Shown in pieces: positions 25,413 to 33,615 of a stretch of 64,000 nt of DNA. Source of the stretch: Paenibacillus mangrovi (lineage in GTDB: Bacteria; Bacillota; Bacilli; Paenibacillales; Paenibacillaceae). Both the position numbers and the translations under genes were made by a program. A model generated the notes under the pieces. It saw only the letters and a program-made list of their open reading frames with translations. It was not told the DNA's origin and did not search any database. Location of the stretch: assembly GCF_022898935.1 (NCBI RefSeq), contig NZ_JALIRP010000012.1, positions 62,001 through 126,000 on the forward strand, given 5' to 3'. How positions within the stretch are numbered: the stretch's first letter is position 1; every line of letters begins with the position of its first letter.

Positions 25413-26066
25413 TTACAGCGTGTGTTTGAGCAACCAGTTATACACTTCCTGGTTATCGTAAGTCTCCGACCATGAATTATGATTCGCTTCCGGATAGACC
25501 GTCAGCTTCACATCACCACCGGCGGCCTGTACAGCCTCAACCATCACTTCCGATTGGGACAATGGCACAATATCATCCTTCGCCCCGTGAAAAGCCCAAA
25601 TCGGCGTCTCTTTCAGCGTATCGGCCTTCTTCGGATTGCCGCCGCCGCATACCGGTACCGCCGCCGCAAATCGGCTCGGATGCTCAGCAGCCAGCAGCCA
25701 TGTGCCATAACCGCCCATACTTAATCCCGTTAAATATACACGCGCCGGATCGGTATGGTAAGCTTCCATAACCTCATCCAGTACGGCCATAACGGCCTCC
25801 TTCTCCGCATGCCAGTCCGAGTCCTCCGGACACTGCGGCGAAATAGCGATGAACGGAAAAGCCGGATCATGATCTACAATGTGCGGAACACCGTGGACTT
25901 TTACCAGCCCCACATCGCTGCCGCGTTCTCCAGATCCGTGCAGGAACAGGATGACGGGCCATTTATGATCTGAATTCTGATCGTATCCTTCCGGTACATG
26001 CAGCAGATAGTCCAGCACTACCTTTTTCGTAATTTCTTTCTCCAGCCTACAGGCTTGTTGGCTCAT
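25413..26066 (-). CDS. Alpha/beta-hydrolase esterase (dienelactone hydrolase/poly-hydroxybutyrate depolymerase-like)
   Basis: A 217-aa cytosolic esterase or peptidase. The nucleophile Ser is in LTGLSMGGYGTWLLAAEHP; the oxyanion strand is VILFLHGSGERG; the acid Asp is in FHGAKDDIVP and the His in PEANHNSW. The arrangement matches the PHB-depolymerase/prolyl-oligopeptidase-like group of small hydrolases. The substrate is unknown. A short ORF with an excellent ribosome binding site lies just upstream (26102-26164). GTGAGGA serves as ribosome binding site. Confidence 0.85.
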   Translation of the reverse strand: MSQQACRLEKEITKKVVLDYLLHVPEGYDQNSDHKWPVILFLHGSGERGSDVGLVKVHGVPHIVDHDPAFPFIAISPQCPEDSDWHAEKEAVMAVLDEVMEAYHTDPARVYLTGLSMGGYGTWLLAAEHPSRFAAAVPVCGGGNPKKADTLKETPIWAFHGAKDDIVPLSQSEVMVEAVQAAGGDVKLTVYPEANHNSWSETYDNQEVYNWLLKHTL

Positions 26067-26101
26067 GAGAGTTCCTCACTTTCAGCATCATATGTAAGCG
26101 T

Positions 26102-26164
26102 TCAGCTTAATCGGATACCTGTCGTTATAACTAAACGCCCTTCCAAATATTTACGCCAATTCAT
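26102..26164 (-). CDS. 20-codon upstream ORF ahead of the esterase
   Basis: ORF of 20 codons (MNWRKYLEGRLVITTGIRLS) with GGAGGA placed 8 nt before ATG 26164, ending 35 nt before the esterase start. It might be a translated leader or a standalone basic peptide. No other evidence. Confidence 0.35.
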   Translation of the reverse strand: MNWRKYLEGRLVITTGIRLS

Positions 26165-26268
26165 GGCCTATCTCCTCCTTGACGGCTGATTATTATTCCA
26201 TAATGCCTATGTACAAGATCGTCTATCGATGTACTTTCAAAGCTGCCAGACCGCGTTTAGCGGAGTCT

Positions 26269-26314
26269 AAAAAAACAGAACCTCATGTGAAAATCACATG
26301 CCAGCCCTGCTTTT
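26269..26314 (-). terminator. Terminator of the GNAT gene
   Basis: Hairpin core CATGTGA-AAA-TCACATG (26284-26300) extended by imperfect pairing to 26276-26314, followed by seven T on the minus strand (26269-26275). Confidence 0.65.
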
Positions 26315-26327
26315 GATCAATCATTAT

Positions 26328-26873
26328 TCAATTTCCCCCTTGACTCTTGAAACGAAAAACCTTCATCATGCCAAAATGCGGCAGGTCCTCGTCTCTTTCG
26401 TGGTAATGATCTAAGCTGTAATTTCCAAGCGTTTTTCTCCAGAATCTTTGGGTGCGCTCATTGTCCGAAGTAGGTGTCGTGAACAGCATCCACCTGCCAG
26501 GAAACCGGTTGAACAAAGCCGCAGCTGCCTTCTCGCCAATCCCTTGATTTCGAAATGGCCTCATCACAAAAAATTCATTCAGCATATACTCGCTGTCATC
26601 TACCAAATAAGGAGGCGTAGCGACAAGACCGAAACCGGCCGGCAAGCCGTCCGCCCGGATCAGGTAGGGATACAGGATGTTCTCTTTTTGCCACCAAATA
26701 TCGAAAAGAGACTGCTGTTCCTGCAATGTGCGAAAATCATCGGTATCCTCAAAAACACCGTATGTATTCGGAAGAACCCTGCGGATTTCAGCCAAATCAT
26801 ATAAATACAGTGGATACATATTATAAATGATCTGCTTGTCGGCCTCTGAACATAATTTGACGGTGATGTTCAT
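26328..26873 (-). CDS. GNAT-family N-acetyltransferase
   Basis: A 181-aa acetyl-CoA-dependent acetyltransferase. Motif A is RPFRNQGIGEKAAAALFNRF (about residues 113-132), the acetyl-CoA pyrophosphate loop; motif B is near FWRKTLGNY. The N-terminal half carries a YMYPLYLYDL segment seen in a Bacillus subgroup of unknown substrate. ATG 26873 follows AAAGGAGG; the longer frame to 26960 has no ribosome binding site. Confidence 0.85.
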   Translation of the reverse strand: MNITVKLCSEADKQIIYNMYPLYLYDLAEIRRVLPNTYGVFEDTDDFRTLQEQQSLFDIWWQKENILYPYLIRADGLPAGFGLVATPPYLVDDSEYMLNEFFVMRPFRNQGIGEKAAAALFNRFPGRWMLFTTPTSDNERTQRFWRKTLGNYSLDHYHERDEDLPHFGMMKVFRFKSQGGN

Positions 26874-27019
26874 CGTGATTCCTCCTTTGTATCGCATGAA
26901 CGCTATCGTTATCTCGATTATAGAATCGCACGACTGAATGAGATATACCGAGAACATCACCTAATTAATAAAGGTACAAAAAAAGCCCGTAAGATGTTTA
27001 TCCTCGGGCGTTACGTCTT

Positions 27020-27286
27020 TCATGTTTTGGAATATACAATTTTCTTAATCGTATCATAGGCCAAACCGTACACGGATGACAGCTCTTCCATAGACTGGCC
27101 TCTGGCATACTGCTTGCGGATATCGGCATTTCTGCGCCGCAAAGCTTCCCGGCTTCCGGAGCGTTCTCCCCAGGCTTTGCGCGAGCCCTTTATTGCCGGG
27201 ATGTAAATCCAGTCTCCCTGTACGTACTGCTGCAGTTCACTTAACAGCCACTCTGGAAAGACGGTTTCAGCATTCACATATTTCAT
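27020..27286 (-). CDS. CD3324-family Mor-like DNA-binding protein
   Basis: An 88-aa protein. The pattern PEWLLSELQQYVQGDWIYIP, KAWGERSGSREALRRRNADI and a C-terminal helix-turn-helix (MEELSSVYGLAYDTIKKIVY) matches the small CD3324 family, related to the Mu Mor activator HTH. It is presumably a transcription factor; targets unknown. ATG 27286 is preferred, with AAGGAG upstream. Confidence 0.75.
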   Translation of the reverse strand: MKYVNAETVFPEWLLSELQQYVQGDWIYIPAIKGSRKAWGERSGSREALRRRNADIRKQYARGQSMEELSSVYGLAYDTIKKIVYSKT

Positions 27287-27310
27287 TCTGCTCTGCTCCT
27301 TAAATATCAA

Positions 27311-27530
27311 TAATGGATTTTAAGGCAGCAAAGTCTCTATGACCTAACTCGTTTTAGCCCTGCCATGCAGGATGGGGCGGTCGATCAACACTGCTCCATA
27401 CAAATAATAACCGCCGTAGTCCGTCATACAGACTTTGCATGGAGCTTTTCCTGAAACTGTTCGCGTATCTCAAGGCGCTATCATCCCTCCTGATTAACTT
27501 GGACTTCATATCTACCGGACTTCTTTGTTC
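27311..27530 (-). other. Intergenic stretch with a possible gene remnant
   Basis: Two minus-strand frames look coding-like but neither is a full gene. One reads LEIREQFQEKLHAKSV then stops. The next frame (27344-27427, 27 codons) reads TDYGGYYLYGAVLIDRPIL onward. AGGAGGG lies ahead of the first. This may be a short gene broken by a frameshift. Confidence 0.25.
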
Positions 27531-27956
27531 CTATTTGATTTGTCCGATCGACAGGCTCACCTTGTAATTTCCATAATCCAAAATTTCATCCAAAAGCGTA
27601 TTCAGTTCCAGCGGCGATCCAACCCTTACCCGCATCCAATAACAGCCCTCGCCGCTTACGCGATGCATCTCTACGACCTGCTCATGCTCCTGCACAAAAG
27701 ACTGAAACTGCTGATGAGCTGAGTTCGATTTTAAAAAAATTGTGACGAAGGCGTGCACGGGCAGCCCGATTTTATCCGGATTCCAGCGCAGCGTATATCC
27801 TTCGATGACCCCTGCATCCTGAAGCTTCCGTACACGCCCGCCCACCGCCTGACCGGTTAAATGAACGAGCTCTCCGATTTCCTTGTAGGACCGGGTGGAG
27901 TCCTCGAGCAAATGGTGTAGAATCCGCAGATCCACTTCATCCAGTGTGTAATTCAT
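27531..27956 (-). CDS. Lrp/AsnC-family transcriptional regulator
   Basis: A 141-aa regulator. The N-terminal helix-turn-helix is typical (LDEVDLRILHHLLEDSTRSY, GELVHLTGQAVGGRVRKLQD) and is followed by the RAM ligand/dimerisation domain (about 65-140; VHAFVTIFL, VVEMHRVSGEGCYWMRVRV). It lies divergent from an MBL-fold hydrolase at 28088, which may be its target. Its ligand is probably an amino acid or similar small molecule, as for the family. Confidence 0.88.
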   Translation of the reverse strand: MNYTLDEVDLRILHHLLEDSTRSYKEIGELVHLTGQAVGGRVRKLQDAGVIEGYTLRWNPDKIGLPVHAFVTIFLKSNSAHQQFQSFVQEHEQVVEMHRVSGEGCYWMRVRVGSPLELNTLLDEILDYGNYKVSLSIGQIK

Positions 27957-28087
27957 GATAGTTTAAAAATCCTTTCACGATGAAAATAACAGCCGCTGTT
28001 TTGTTTCACGGCATTATTTGCTCCCGCTCCGGCTGCATCTATAATGATAGCAGATCGAACATATCCAAGATAAGAGGTGCTTTATAT

Positions 28088-28834
28088 ATGAAAATCCAAT
28101 TGATCCGCAACGCTTCGCTTTGGCTGGAATATGCGGGAAATACTTTTCTGGTGGATCCGATGTTCAGCCCTCAGGGCGCCAATCCGCCGGTCTTCAATAC
28201 CGCGAATGACAGACGCAATCCGCTGGTGCCACTCCCATTTCCCATGGAGACCTGGCTTAAACCGGATGCCGTTCTGTTAACGCATCTGCATCCCGATCAT
28301 TGGGATCCGGCGGCAGCGGAGGCTTTGGACCAATCGGTACCTATTGCATGCCAACCTGCTGAAGGAGATGCCATTCGTGCAGCCGGTTTTATGAACGTTA
28401 CCGAAGTAAAAGAAAGCTTTTCTTTGGGCGGGACAACGATCTTCCGTACGAGCGGCAAGCATGGCATAGGTGAAATCGGTCAGCTTATGGGACAGGTTTC
28501 CGGTTACGTTTTTCAGGCGGATGGAGAACCTACCCTCTACATTGCCGGGGACACCATCTGGTGTGATGATGTGAAGCAGGCGCTGGATCAATACCGGCCG
28601 GATCTCACATTGGTCAACGCAGGCGGAGCCAGATTCCTCGAGGGCGGACACATCATTATGAACGAAGACGATGTGGTCAGTCTGTGCCGGTACGCCCCCT
28701 ATACGAAGGTTGCCGCCATCCATATGGAAGCTATCAATCACTGTTTCACCACCAGAAATAACCTTATGGAACGTCTAACCTCCGAGCAGCTTAACAGCCA
28801 GGTGCAGATCCCTCGAGATGGAGAATGGTTCTAA
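28088..28834 (+). CDS. MBL-fold metal-dependent hydrolase (UlaG-like)
   Basis: A 248-aa metallo-beta-lactamase-fold hydrolase. The metal motif is LLTHLHPDHWDP (HxHxDH), with further ligands in SGKHGIGEIG, IAGDTIWCDDV and the final AIHMEAINHC. The overall pattern resembles UlaG/YtkL-like hydrolases such as L-ascorbate-6-phosphate lactonase; the true substrate is unknown. ATG 28088 is preferred, with AAGAGGTG upstream; the 27980 frame start lacks a ribosome binding site and would overlap the Lrp promoter region. Confidence 0.85.
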   Translation: MKIQLIRNASLWLEYAGNTFLVDPMFSPQGANPPVFNTANDRRNPLVPLPFPMETWLKPDAVLLTHLHPDHWDPAAAEALDQSVPIACQPAEGDAIRAAGFMNVTEVKESFSLGGTTIFRTSGKHGIGEIGQLMGQVSGYVFQADGEPTLYIAGDTIWCDDVKQALDQYRPDLTLVNAGGARFLEGGHIIMNEDDVVSLCRYAPYTKVAAIHMEAINHCFTTRNNLMERLTSEQLNSQVQIPRDGEWF

Positions 28835-28943
28835 GGGAATCCACCGGAGAGCATCATTTATACGGTTAACGTATAGATGAGCTGCTCTCCGATTTCGCCT
28901 TCCCTTCTTCGGCCCTGTTCAACATGGTTAATAGATAATGCCG

Positions 28944-29399
28944 TTAATATATTTCTTTTCCAAAAATCTGCCGGAGATGATGCTCCAAATGGTCAACGTA
29001 ATCACGAATCATCCACTCCAAAGTAACATGCTTCCCATCACTAAATGGATAGGTGCTCTGCAGCTTTTCTTCCGGTATGTTCTTTATGATCGCCGCCACC
29101 TGTGTATTCAGGCTTACCCACAAGCTTAAGACATGCTCCAAAGGAAGCTCCTGATATCCCATCAACCGAACCCATTCGTCCTGGGCATACTTGATAACCG
29201 TTTGGGGCTGCTCTTCATATTGTGCGCGGATGAAACGCTGCAGATTGTTTAGGGCAGAGTCGCACAGATGTCCGAGTATTTCTTTTTTCGACCATTTATG
29301 GGGCTGCGGCCGCAAGGACACTTCCGTTTCTGACAAGACACTAAACCTCTCGGGTACTCTGGCAATCCAATGATTCAGGCGATCTATAATATTTTTCAT
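28944..29399 (-). CDS. DinB-family protein
   Basis: A 151-aa four-helix-bundle protein. Three His metal ligands are visible: GHLCDSA (about residue 44) and DHLEHHLRQIFG near the C-terminus. The KWSKKEILGHLCDSA segment is characteristic of the DinB_2 group, whose members bind divalent metal and include thiol transferases; specific function is unknown. GGAGGG precedes ATG 29399. It is 58 nt downstream of nothing obvious and lies head-to-tail after the next hydrolase gene. Confidence 0.82.
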   Translation of the reverse strand: MKNIIDRLNHWIARVPERFSVLSETEVSLRPQPHKWSKKEILGHLCDSALNNLQRFIRAQYEEQPQTVIKYAQDEWVRLMGYQELPLEHVLSLWVSLNTQVAAIIKNIPEEKLQSTYPFSDGKHVTLEWMIRDYVDHLEHHLRQIFGKEIY

Positions 29400-29457
29400 C
29401 GTTTTCCCTCCTATCAGGTCTCTAGTCTTATTTCCAGCTCTATTTTACAATTATACT

Positions 29458-30294
29458 TTATGACGCCGTATGACCTGCAATAGCCTGGATGATGGTTTCC
29501 CAGTCCCCAGCGTGAAGCTCGTGCCCTGTCCCCTCCAGCGTAAGAAGCCTGGAATCAGGGATGACGTCAGCAAGATGAATACCATGCTCATAAGGAATAA
29601 TCGGATCTTCCGTCCCGTGTATGATCAGTGCTGGGACATGGATTTCAGCCGTTCTGCCAAGATACGTTTCCCCGCCGGATACCAGCCCGTGATTCATCAT
29701 GCTCGCTGGACTTAGGGAGCGTCTAAATTCTTGTTCAGCCAAAAGGGTGATGTTACGTTCGTCAAATGCATGCTTGGAACCTCGCAGTACCCGCCATTTT
29801 TCTACCGAAAATTGAACAACCGACCGCTCGCTCGTCCAGTCCACTTCTCCTGCGGTTTCAAAAAAACGGTCTACCTTCTCTTCCGAGGGCGGAAGACCCG
29901 GAGCAAAATTGGATGTTGCGAACAGGGTCACGCTCTCCACCCGCTCCGGATGCCTTAGAGCGATCATTTGCGTGAGCATTCCTCCCATCGACATCCCCGC
30001 CACATGTGCCTTTGCGACGCCGTATCCATCTAGCACATGAATCGCGTCATCCGCCATATCCTCAAACGAGTATTCGGGCTGACCCGGAGGATACGTTACC
30101 GAGCGGCCCGTATCGCGATGATCGTATCGGATCACAAACCGCCCAGCGGCTGCCAAGCTCTTGCAAAAGCCCACCTCCCACCAAATCATGGATGCCGTCG
30201 CCCCCATAATCAGCAAAACAGCCGGGTCCTTCGGATCTCCAAAGCTTTCAGTGCATATATCCATTCCATTCAGATGCAGCATTCTTTCAGTCAT
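29458..30294 (-). CDS. Alpha/beta-fold hydrolase
   Basis: A 278-aa cytosolic hydrolase. Catalytic Ser in AHVAGMSMGGMLTQMIALRH (nucleophile elbow), Asp in IIHGTEDPIIPYEH, His in LEGTGHELH; the strand VIRYDHRDTGRS is typical of the RdmC/haloperoxidase-like group. The substrate cannot be assigned. GGGAGG precedes ATG 30294; the extra residues to 30342 have no ribosome binding site. The upstream terminator at 30342-30370 separates it from the DeoR gene. Confidence 0.85.
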   Translation of the reverse strand: MTERMLHLNGMDICTESFGDPKDPAVLLIMGATASMIWWEVGFCKSLAAAGRFVIRYDHRDTGRSVTYPPGQPEYSFEDMADDAIHVLDGYGVAKAHVAGMSMGGMLTQMIALRHPERVESVTLFATSNFAPGLPPSEEKVDRFFETAGEVDWTSERSVVQFSVEKWRVLRGSKHAFDERNITLLAEQEFRRSLSPASMMNHGLVSGGETYLGRTAEIHVPALIIHGTEDPIIPYEHGIHLADVIPDSRLLTLEGTGHELHAGDWETIIQAIAGHTAS

Positions 30295-30341
30295 GTTCTG
30301 TTCCTCCCTATTTTCGCGAATTAAAAAAAACGTCATCGACA

Positions 30342-30370
30342 CAAAAAAACACAGGCTTCATGCCTGTGTT
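30342..30370 (-). terminator. Terminator of the DeoR transcript
   Basis: AACACAGGC/GCCTGTGTT stem (30348-30370), loop TTCAT, then seven T on the minus strand. Confidence 0.8.
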
Positions 30371-30668
30371 TGGTTCGTAGTAACCGAAAATAGAAAAAAG
30401 ACAAGCATCCGCCTCAAAGACATCCCGAAAGAACACGCACAAATATAGCCTATTCCTTAGGGATAACCAAATAGAGCCTCGGCTGCCGCATGTCGATCCT
30501 TTTCCGATTACTGCGCCAAAAAAGCACAGACTTCAAGCGTTAAAACCGTTCGCTTAAAGGGAAACCGGAAAAAAAATCAACATACGTAACCCTCCGTTCC
30601 AATGAATTGCTTACATGTTAACACAAGATCGTTCCAGTTTCAAATATTTTCCATGATAATTCCTGCAA
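30371..30668 (-). other. Gene-free trailer with micro-ORFs
   Basis: Nearly 300 nt between the DeoR stop and its terminator. It contains two very short minus-strand ORFs with ribosome binding sites: nine codons (MLIFFPVSL, after GGAGGG) and thirteen codons at 30450-30491 (MRQPRLYLVIPKE, after AAAGGA). Neither can be assigned. A GCGTTAAAACCGTTCGC hairpin lies between them. Confidence 0.3.
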
Positions 30669-31445
30669 TCAGTTCTTCCCGCCAATCAAAACCTCCACTT
30701 CCAGCTTGTTGAGCGCATCAATCCATTCCTGCGGACAGCCGCGGTCCGTCACGATCATGGAAATGTGCTCAATAGGCGCAATTTGAGCGAAGGTGGTGAC
30801 CCCGAATTTGGAGTGATCCGCAACCAAAATGGACTCTTCCGTCCGCTGCATCATTTTACGCGACAGCAGTGCTTCTTCAAAGGAGTACTCGGTAATGCCG
30901 TCCGCAAGCGAGATTCCCCCCGCCGAGATGAATGCTTTGTTGACCTTCATCTGGTCCAGAAGCTGGTGGGCAGTGGCTCCCGTCGCCGCTTGACAACTCA
31001 TGTTAACCTCACCGCCGGCAAAAATGACTTTCCCCTGAAAACCTTCCAGCGCACATGCCAAAATGGGAACGGAACTTGTAATAACTGTAACGTCCGCACG
31101 CTCCTTTAGTTCCCTCATAATCTCCAGCGTTGTCGTTCCATTATCCAAAAGAACCGTTTCCCCGTCTCCAATTAGCAAGGCCGCAGCTTTACCGATGGCT
31201 TGCTTCTCGCTTCTATGCATCTCTGATCTTTTGATAAAAGTCGGCTCAATTCGCTCCGATCGGGTTTGCACCGCTCCTCCATATACTTTGCGCAGCTTGC
31301 CTTCCTTCTCCAGACGATCCAGATCGCGGCGTATGGTCTCAGTAGAGACATTAAACCGCCCGGCCAGGGCATGTACCTGCACTTTCCCTTCCGTGCTTAA
31401 CTGGGCAAGAATGGTTTGCCGTCGCTCCTCATAGGTTAGGGACAT
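30669..31445 (-). CDS. DeoR/GlpR-family transcriptional repressor
   Basis: A 258-aa regulator. The N-terminal DeoR helix-turn-helix is classic (VQVHALAGRFNVSTETIRRD, LDRLEKEGKLRKVYGGAV), followed by the sugar-phosphate-sensing DeoRC domain (about 75-235; LLDNGTTTLEIMREL, FISAGGISLADGITEYS, VADHSKFG). AGGAGG precedes ATG 31445. It is divergent from a metallophosphoesterase and transporter pair at 31714. T/G-rich repeats on its own side and 10-bp repeats on the other suggest operators for both promoters. Confidence 0.9.
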   Translation of the reverse strand: MSLTYEERRQTILAQLSTEGKVQVHALAGRFNVSTETIRRDLDRLEKEGKLRKVYGGAVQTRSERIEPTFIKRSEMHRSEKQAIGKAAALLIGDGETVLLDNGTTTLEIMRELKERADVTVITSSVPILACALEGFQGKVIFAGGEVNMSCQAATGATAHQLLDQMKVNKAFISAGGISLADGITEYSFEEALLSRKMMQRTEESILVADHSKFGVTTFAQIAPIEHISMIVTDRGCPQEWIDALNKLEVEVLIGGKN

Positions 31446-31481
31446 AAGAACATTCCTCCTGTTATTACCATTCCCAATTGC

Positions 31482-31506
31482 TTTGTTGTGTTTTGTTGTT
31501 GTTTTT
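31482..31506. promoter_or_regulatory. TTGTTG-rich DeoR-type operator
   Basis: Repeated TTGTTG/TTTTGTTG units in a T/G-rich 25-bp stretch directly upstream of the DeoR start, complementary in style to the CAACA repeats at 31653-31682. Typical of DeoR-family operators. Confidence 0.45.
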
Positions 31507-31612
31507 CTTCAGTTTATAAGTTCTTCATAAATTTTGTCAAACTTCAAAGATCCTTAATTATGATAGCTCGATAATGCCGTACCCCCCCGTCTTAACAACA
31601 CTAAAAAAAGAA

Positions 31613-31682
31613 TTGACAACATTTAACACAAGGCATACAATCGACTCGAAAACAACATGAATTAACATGAATCAACACCATT
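31613..31682 (+). promoter_or_regulatory. Promoter and 10-bp operator repeats for the phosphoesterase operon
   Basis: TTGACA (31613-31618), 17 bp, TACAAT (31636-31641), a near-consensus SigA promoter. Downstream, three tandem 10-bp units (CAACATGAAT, TAACATGAAT, CAACACCATT; 31653-31682) cover the start region and are the likely DeoR binding sites. Confidence 0.7.
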
Positions 31683-31713
31683 ACAAAACATATTTTACAA
31701 GGAGGAAATATAT

Positions 31714-32673
31714 ATGAGCAGCCAATTATCTTTCCGTCAGGACGGAACGTTTACCATAGTGCAATTCACCGACCTTCATTGGAAAAACGGAGAGCCTGAA
31801 GATGATCGCACCCGCGCATTGATGGAACTGACGCTGGATGCGGAGAAACCGGATATGGTTGTCTTTACAGGGGACGTCATCTATACGGGGCACGTATCTC
31901 CCGGTTATACCGAATGCGAAAATCCAGTTCAGGCATTCCGGGATGCCGTTCGAGCAGTGGAGGAACGCGAAATTCCATGGGCTGTCGTCTTTGGCAATCA
32001 TGACACGGAGAATCATATTACCCGGAAAGAGCTTATGCAGGTGGTTTTGACGCACAAGTATACCGTAGCTGAGTCTGGTCCTGAGGAGATTACCGGTGAA
32101 GGTAACTATTCCGTCGAGCTGGTGGATGCGGAAGGAAAACCGACGGCCAATCTGTATTTCCTGGATTCAGGCAACCTCTCGCCGCTAGAGCATGTGCCCT
32201 ACTATAACTGGGTAAGACGAGATCAGATCGACTGGCTGGTGAATGAATCGGCACGGCTGAATCCGGCTAACCAGGCCGGCAAGCTACCTGCTCTCACCTT
32301 CTTTCATATTCCGGTTCCCGAATACCAGGAAGTATGGGATAAAGAGACCTGTTACGGAAACAAATATGAGCCTGTCTGTTGCGCCCCCGTCAATTCGGGA
32401 CTATTCACGGCGCTGCTCGAAATGGGCGACGTGGTCGGAACGTTTTGCGGGCATGATCACGTTAACGATTATGAAGGTACGCTGCACGGCATCCGCCTCT
32501 GCTACGGACGGGCAACCGGATACAATACATATGGCAGAGAAGGATTCAAGCGCGGTGCCCGGGTGATTCGCCTGACAGCCGGAGAGAACGACTTTACTAC
32601 CTGGCTTCGCCTCGAAGACGGCTCGGTGATCACGGAGCAGCCTGTTCATTATCCCGGTGACGATGAAAATTAA
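31714..32673 (+). CDS. Calcineurin-like metallophosphoesterase
   Basis: A 319-aa binuclear-metal phosphoesterase with all motifs: FTDLHW (DxH), FTGDVIY (GDxxY), VFGNHDTE (GNHD), FFHIPVPEYQ (variant of the H motif) and FCGHDHVNDY (GHxH). No signal peptide. The family cleaves phosphomonoesters or phosphodiesters; its closest look is to purple-acid-phosphatase-like YkuE/DcrII-type proteins, substrate unknown. AAGGAGG precedes ATG 31714. It is the first gene of a two-gene operon with a membrane transporter, under divergent DeoR control, hinting at a phosphorylated sugar or glycerol derivative. Confidence 0.88.
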   Translation: MSSQLSFRQDGTFTIVQFTDLHWKNGEPEDDRTRALMELTLDAEKPDMVVFTGDVIYTGHVSPGYTECENPVQAFRDAVRAVEEREIPWAVVFGNHDTENHITRKELMQVVLTHKYTVAESGPEEITGEGNYSVELVDAEGKPTANLYFLDSGNLSPLEHVPYYNWVRRDQIDWLVNESARLNPANQAGKLPALTFFHIPVPEYQEVWDKETCYGNKYEPVCCAPVNSGLFTALLEMGDVVGTFCGHDHVNDYEGTLHGIRLCYGRATGYNTYGREGFKRGARVIRLTAGENDFTTWLRLEDGSVITEQPVHYPGDDEN

Positions 32674-32695
32674 TTGCTAAGGGGTCCTGTCATTC

Positions 32696-33553
32696 ATGCT
32701 TTTACCTATACTACTCGTACTTACTTCCGGTATGGCTCATGCGGTCTGGAGCATGTTTATCAAGCGGAGCCTGAACAAAGGCGTGTTTCTGTGGTCGATC
32801 ATGATGATTCCCTCCGTGATTCTGCTGCCCGTCTTAATTGTGGAACTGTGGCACCATCCGCTGTCATGGGGTGCATACAGCTTGCTGCTGCTCTCGGTTG
32901 CTCTACAGGCGCTCTACTCCTGGCTGCTGTCCAAAACGTATGAGCTCGGCGATTTGTCGCAGATCTATCCGATCATGCGGGGAACCAGCACACTGCTGAT
33001 TCCAATCATCGGAGTTCTTTTCCTGAAAGAATCGCTGTCCGTATATGGCTGGATCGGAATTGTTCTCATGCTCGGCGGCTTCTTCCTTCTCAGCGGAGCA
33101 GGCTCGCGCAGCAAAGGTGCGAATAAGCAGCCGCAAAGCCTAAAAGCTTTCGCATTAGCGCTGGTTGTCGGCTTATGTACCACCAGCTATGTATTCGTGG
33201 ATAAGCTGAATCTGCAGCATGTCTCTCCCATCGCTCTACTCGAAGTGACCAATATCGGCTTTGTTTTGGGCTTGACCCCGCTGGTCCTGGCCTCCGGCCA
33301 ACTGCAGCAGGAATGGCGCAAGAACCGCTCCACCATCTTTTTGGGAGCTGTCTTGAACCCTGGCTCGTACCTCCTGTTCCTGTTCGCGATGCAGCAGGCG
33401 CCAATGGCCCATATTGGTCCACTGCGTGAAATTGGCACCGTGTTTGCGACGTTCCTGGGAGTTCTCCTCCTGAAGGAACAGCAGGGATTGAAGCGGATTT
33501 CAACCTCCATTGTGGTGTTTTGCGGGATTCTGTTTATTGGGATGCTGGGATGA
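32696..33553 (+). CDS. EamA/DMT-family transporter
   Basis: A 285-aa membrane protein with about ten hydrophobic helices in two halves. Family hallmarks include QIYPIMRGTSTLLIPIIGVL and FLKESLSVYGWIGIVLMLGG in the first half and GPLREIGTVFATFLGVLLLK in the second. Lies 22 nt after the metallophosphoesterase and shares its promoter. The pair suggests coupled transport and dephosphorylation; direction and substrate are unknown. Confidence 0.85.
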   Translation: MLLPILLVLTSGMAHAVWSMFIKRSLNKGVFLWSIMMIPSVILLPVLIVELWHHPLSWGAYSLLLLSVALQALYSWLLSKTYELGDLSQIYPIMRGTSTLLIPIIGVLFLKESLSVYGWIGIVLMLGGFFLLSGAGSRSKGANKQPQSLKAFALALVVGLCTTSYVFVDKLNLQHVSPIALLEVTNIGFVLGLTPLVLASGQLQQEWRKNRSTIFLGAVLNPGSYLLFLFAMQQAPMAHIGPLREIGTVFATFLGVLLLKEQQGLKRISTSIVVFCGILFIGMLG

Positions 33554-33573
33554 GGGAAATAGTGATCTTATAT

Positions 33574-33603
33574 GTCTAAAAGAGCCAAAAGGCTCTTTTA
33601 GAC
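33574..33603. terminator. Bidirectional terminator
   Basis: Perfect 13-bp stem GTCTAAAAGAGCC / GGCTCTTTTAGAC with AAAA loop, between convergent transporter and SRPBCC genes. No long T run. Confidence 0.65.
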
Positions 33604-33615
33604 GTGAGGTTATGA

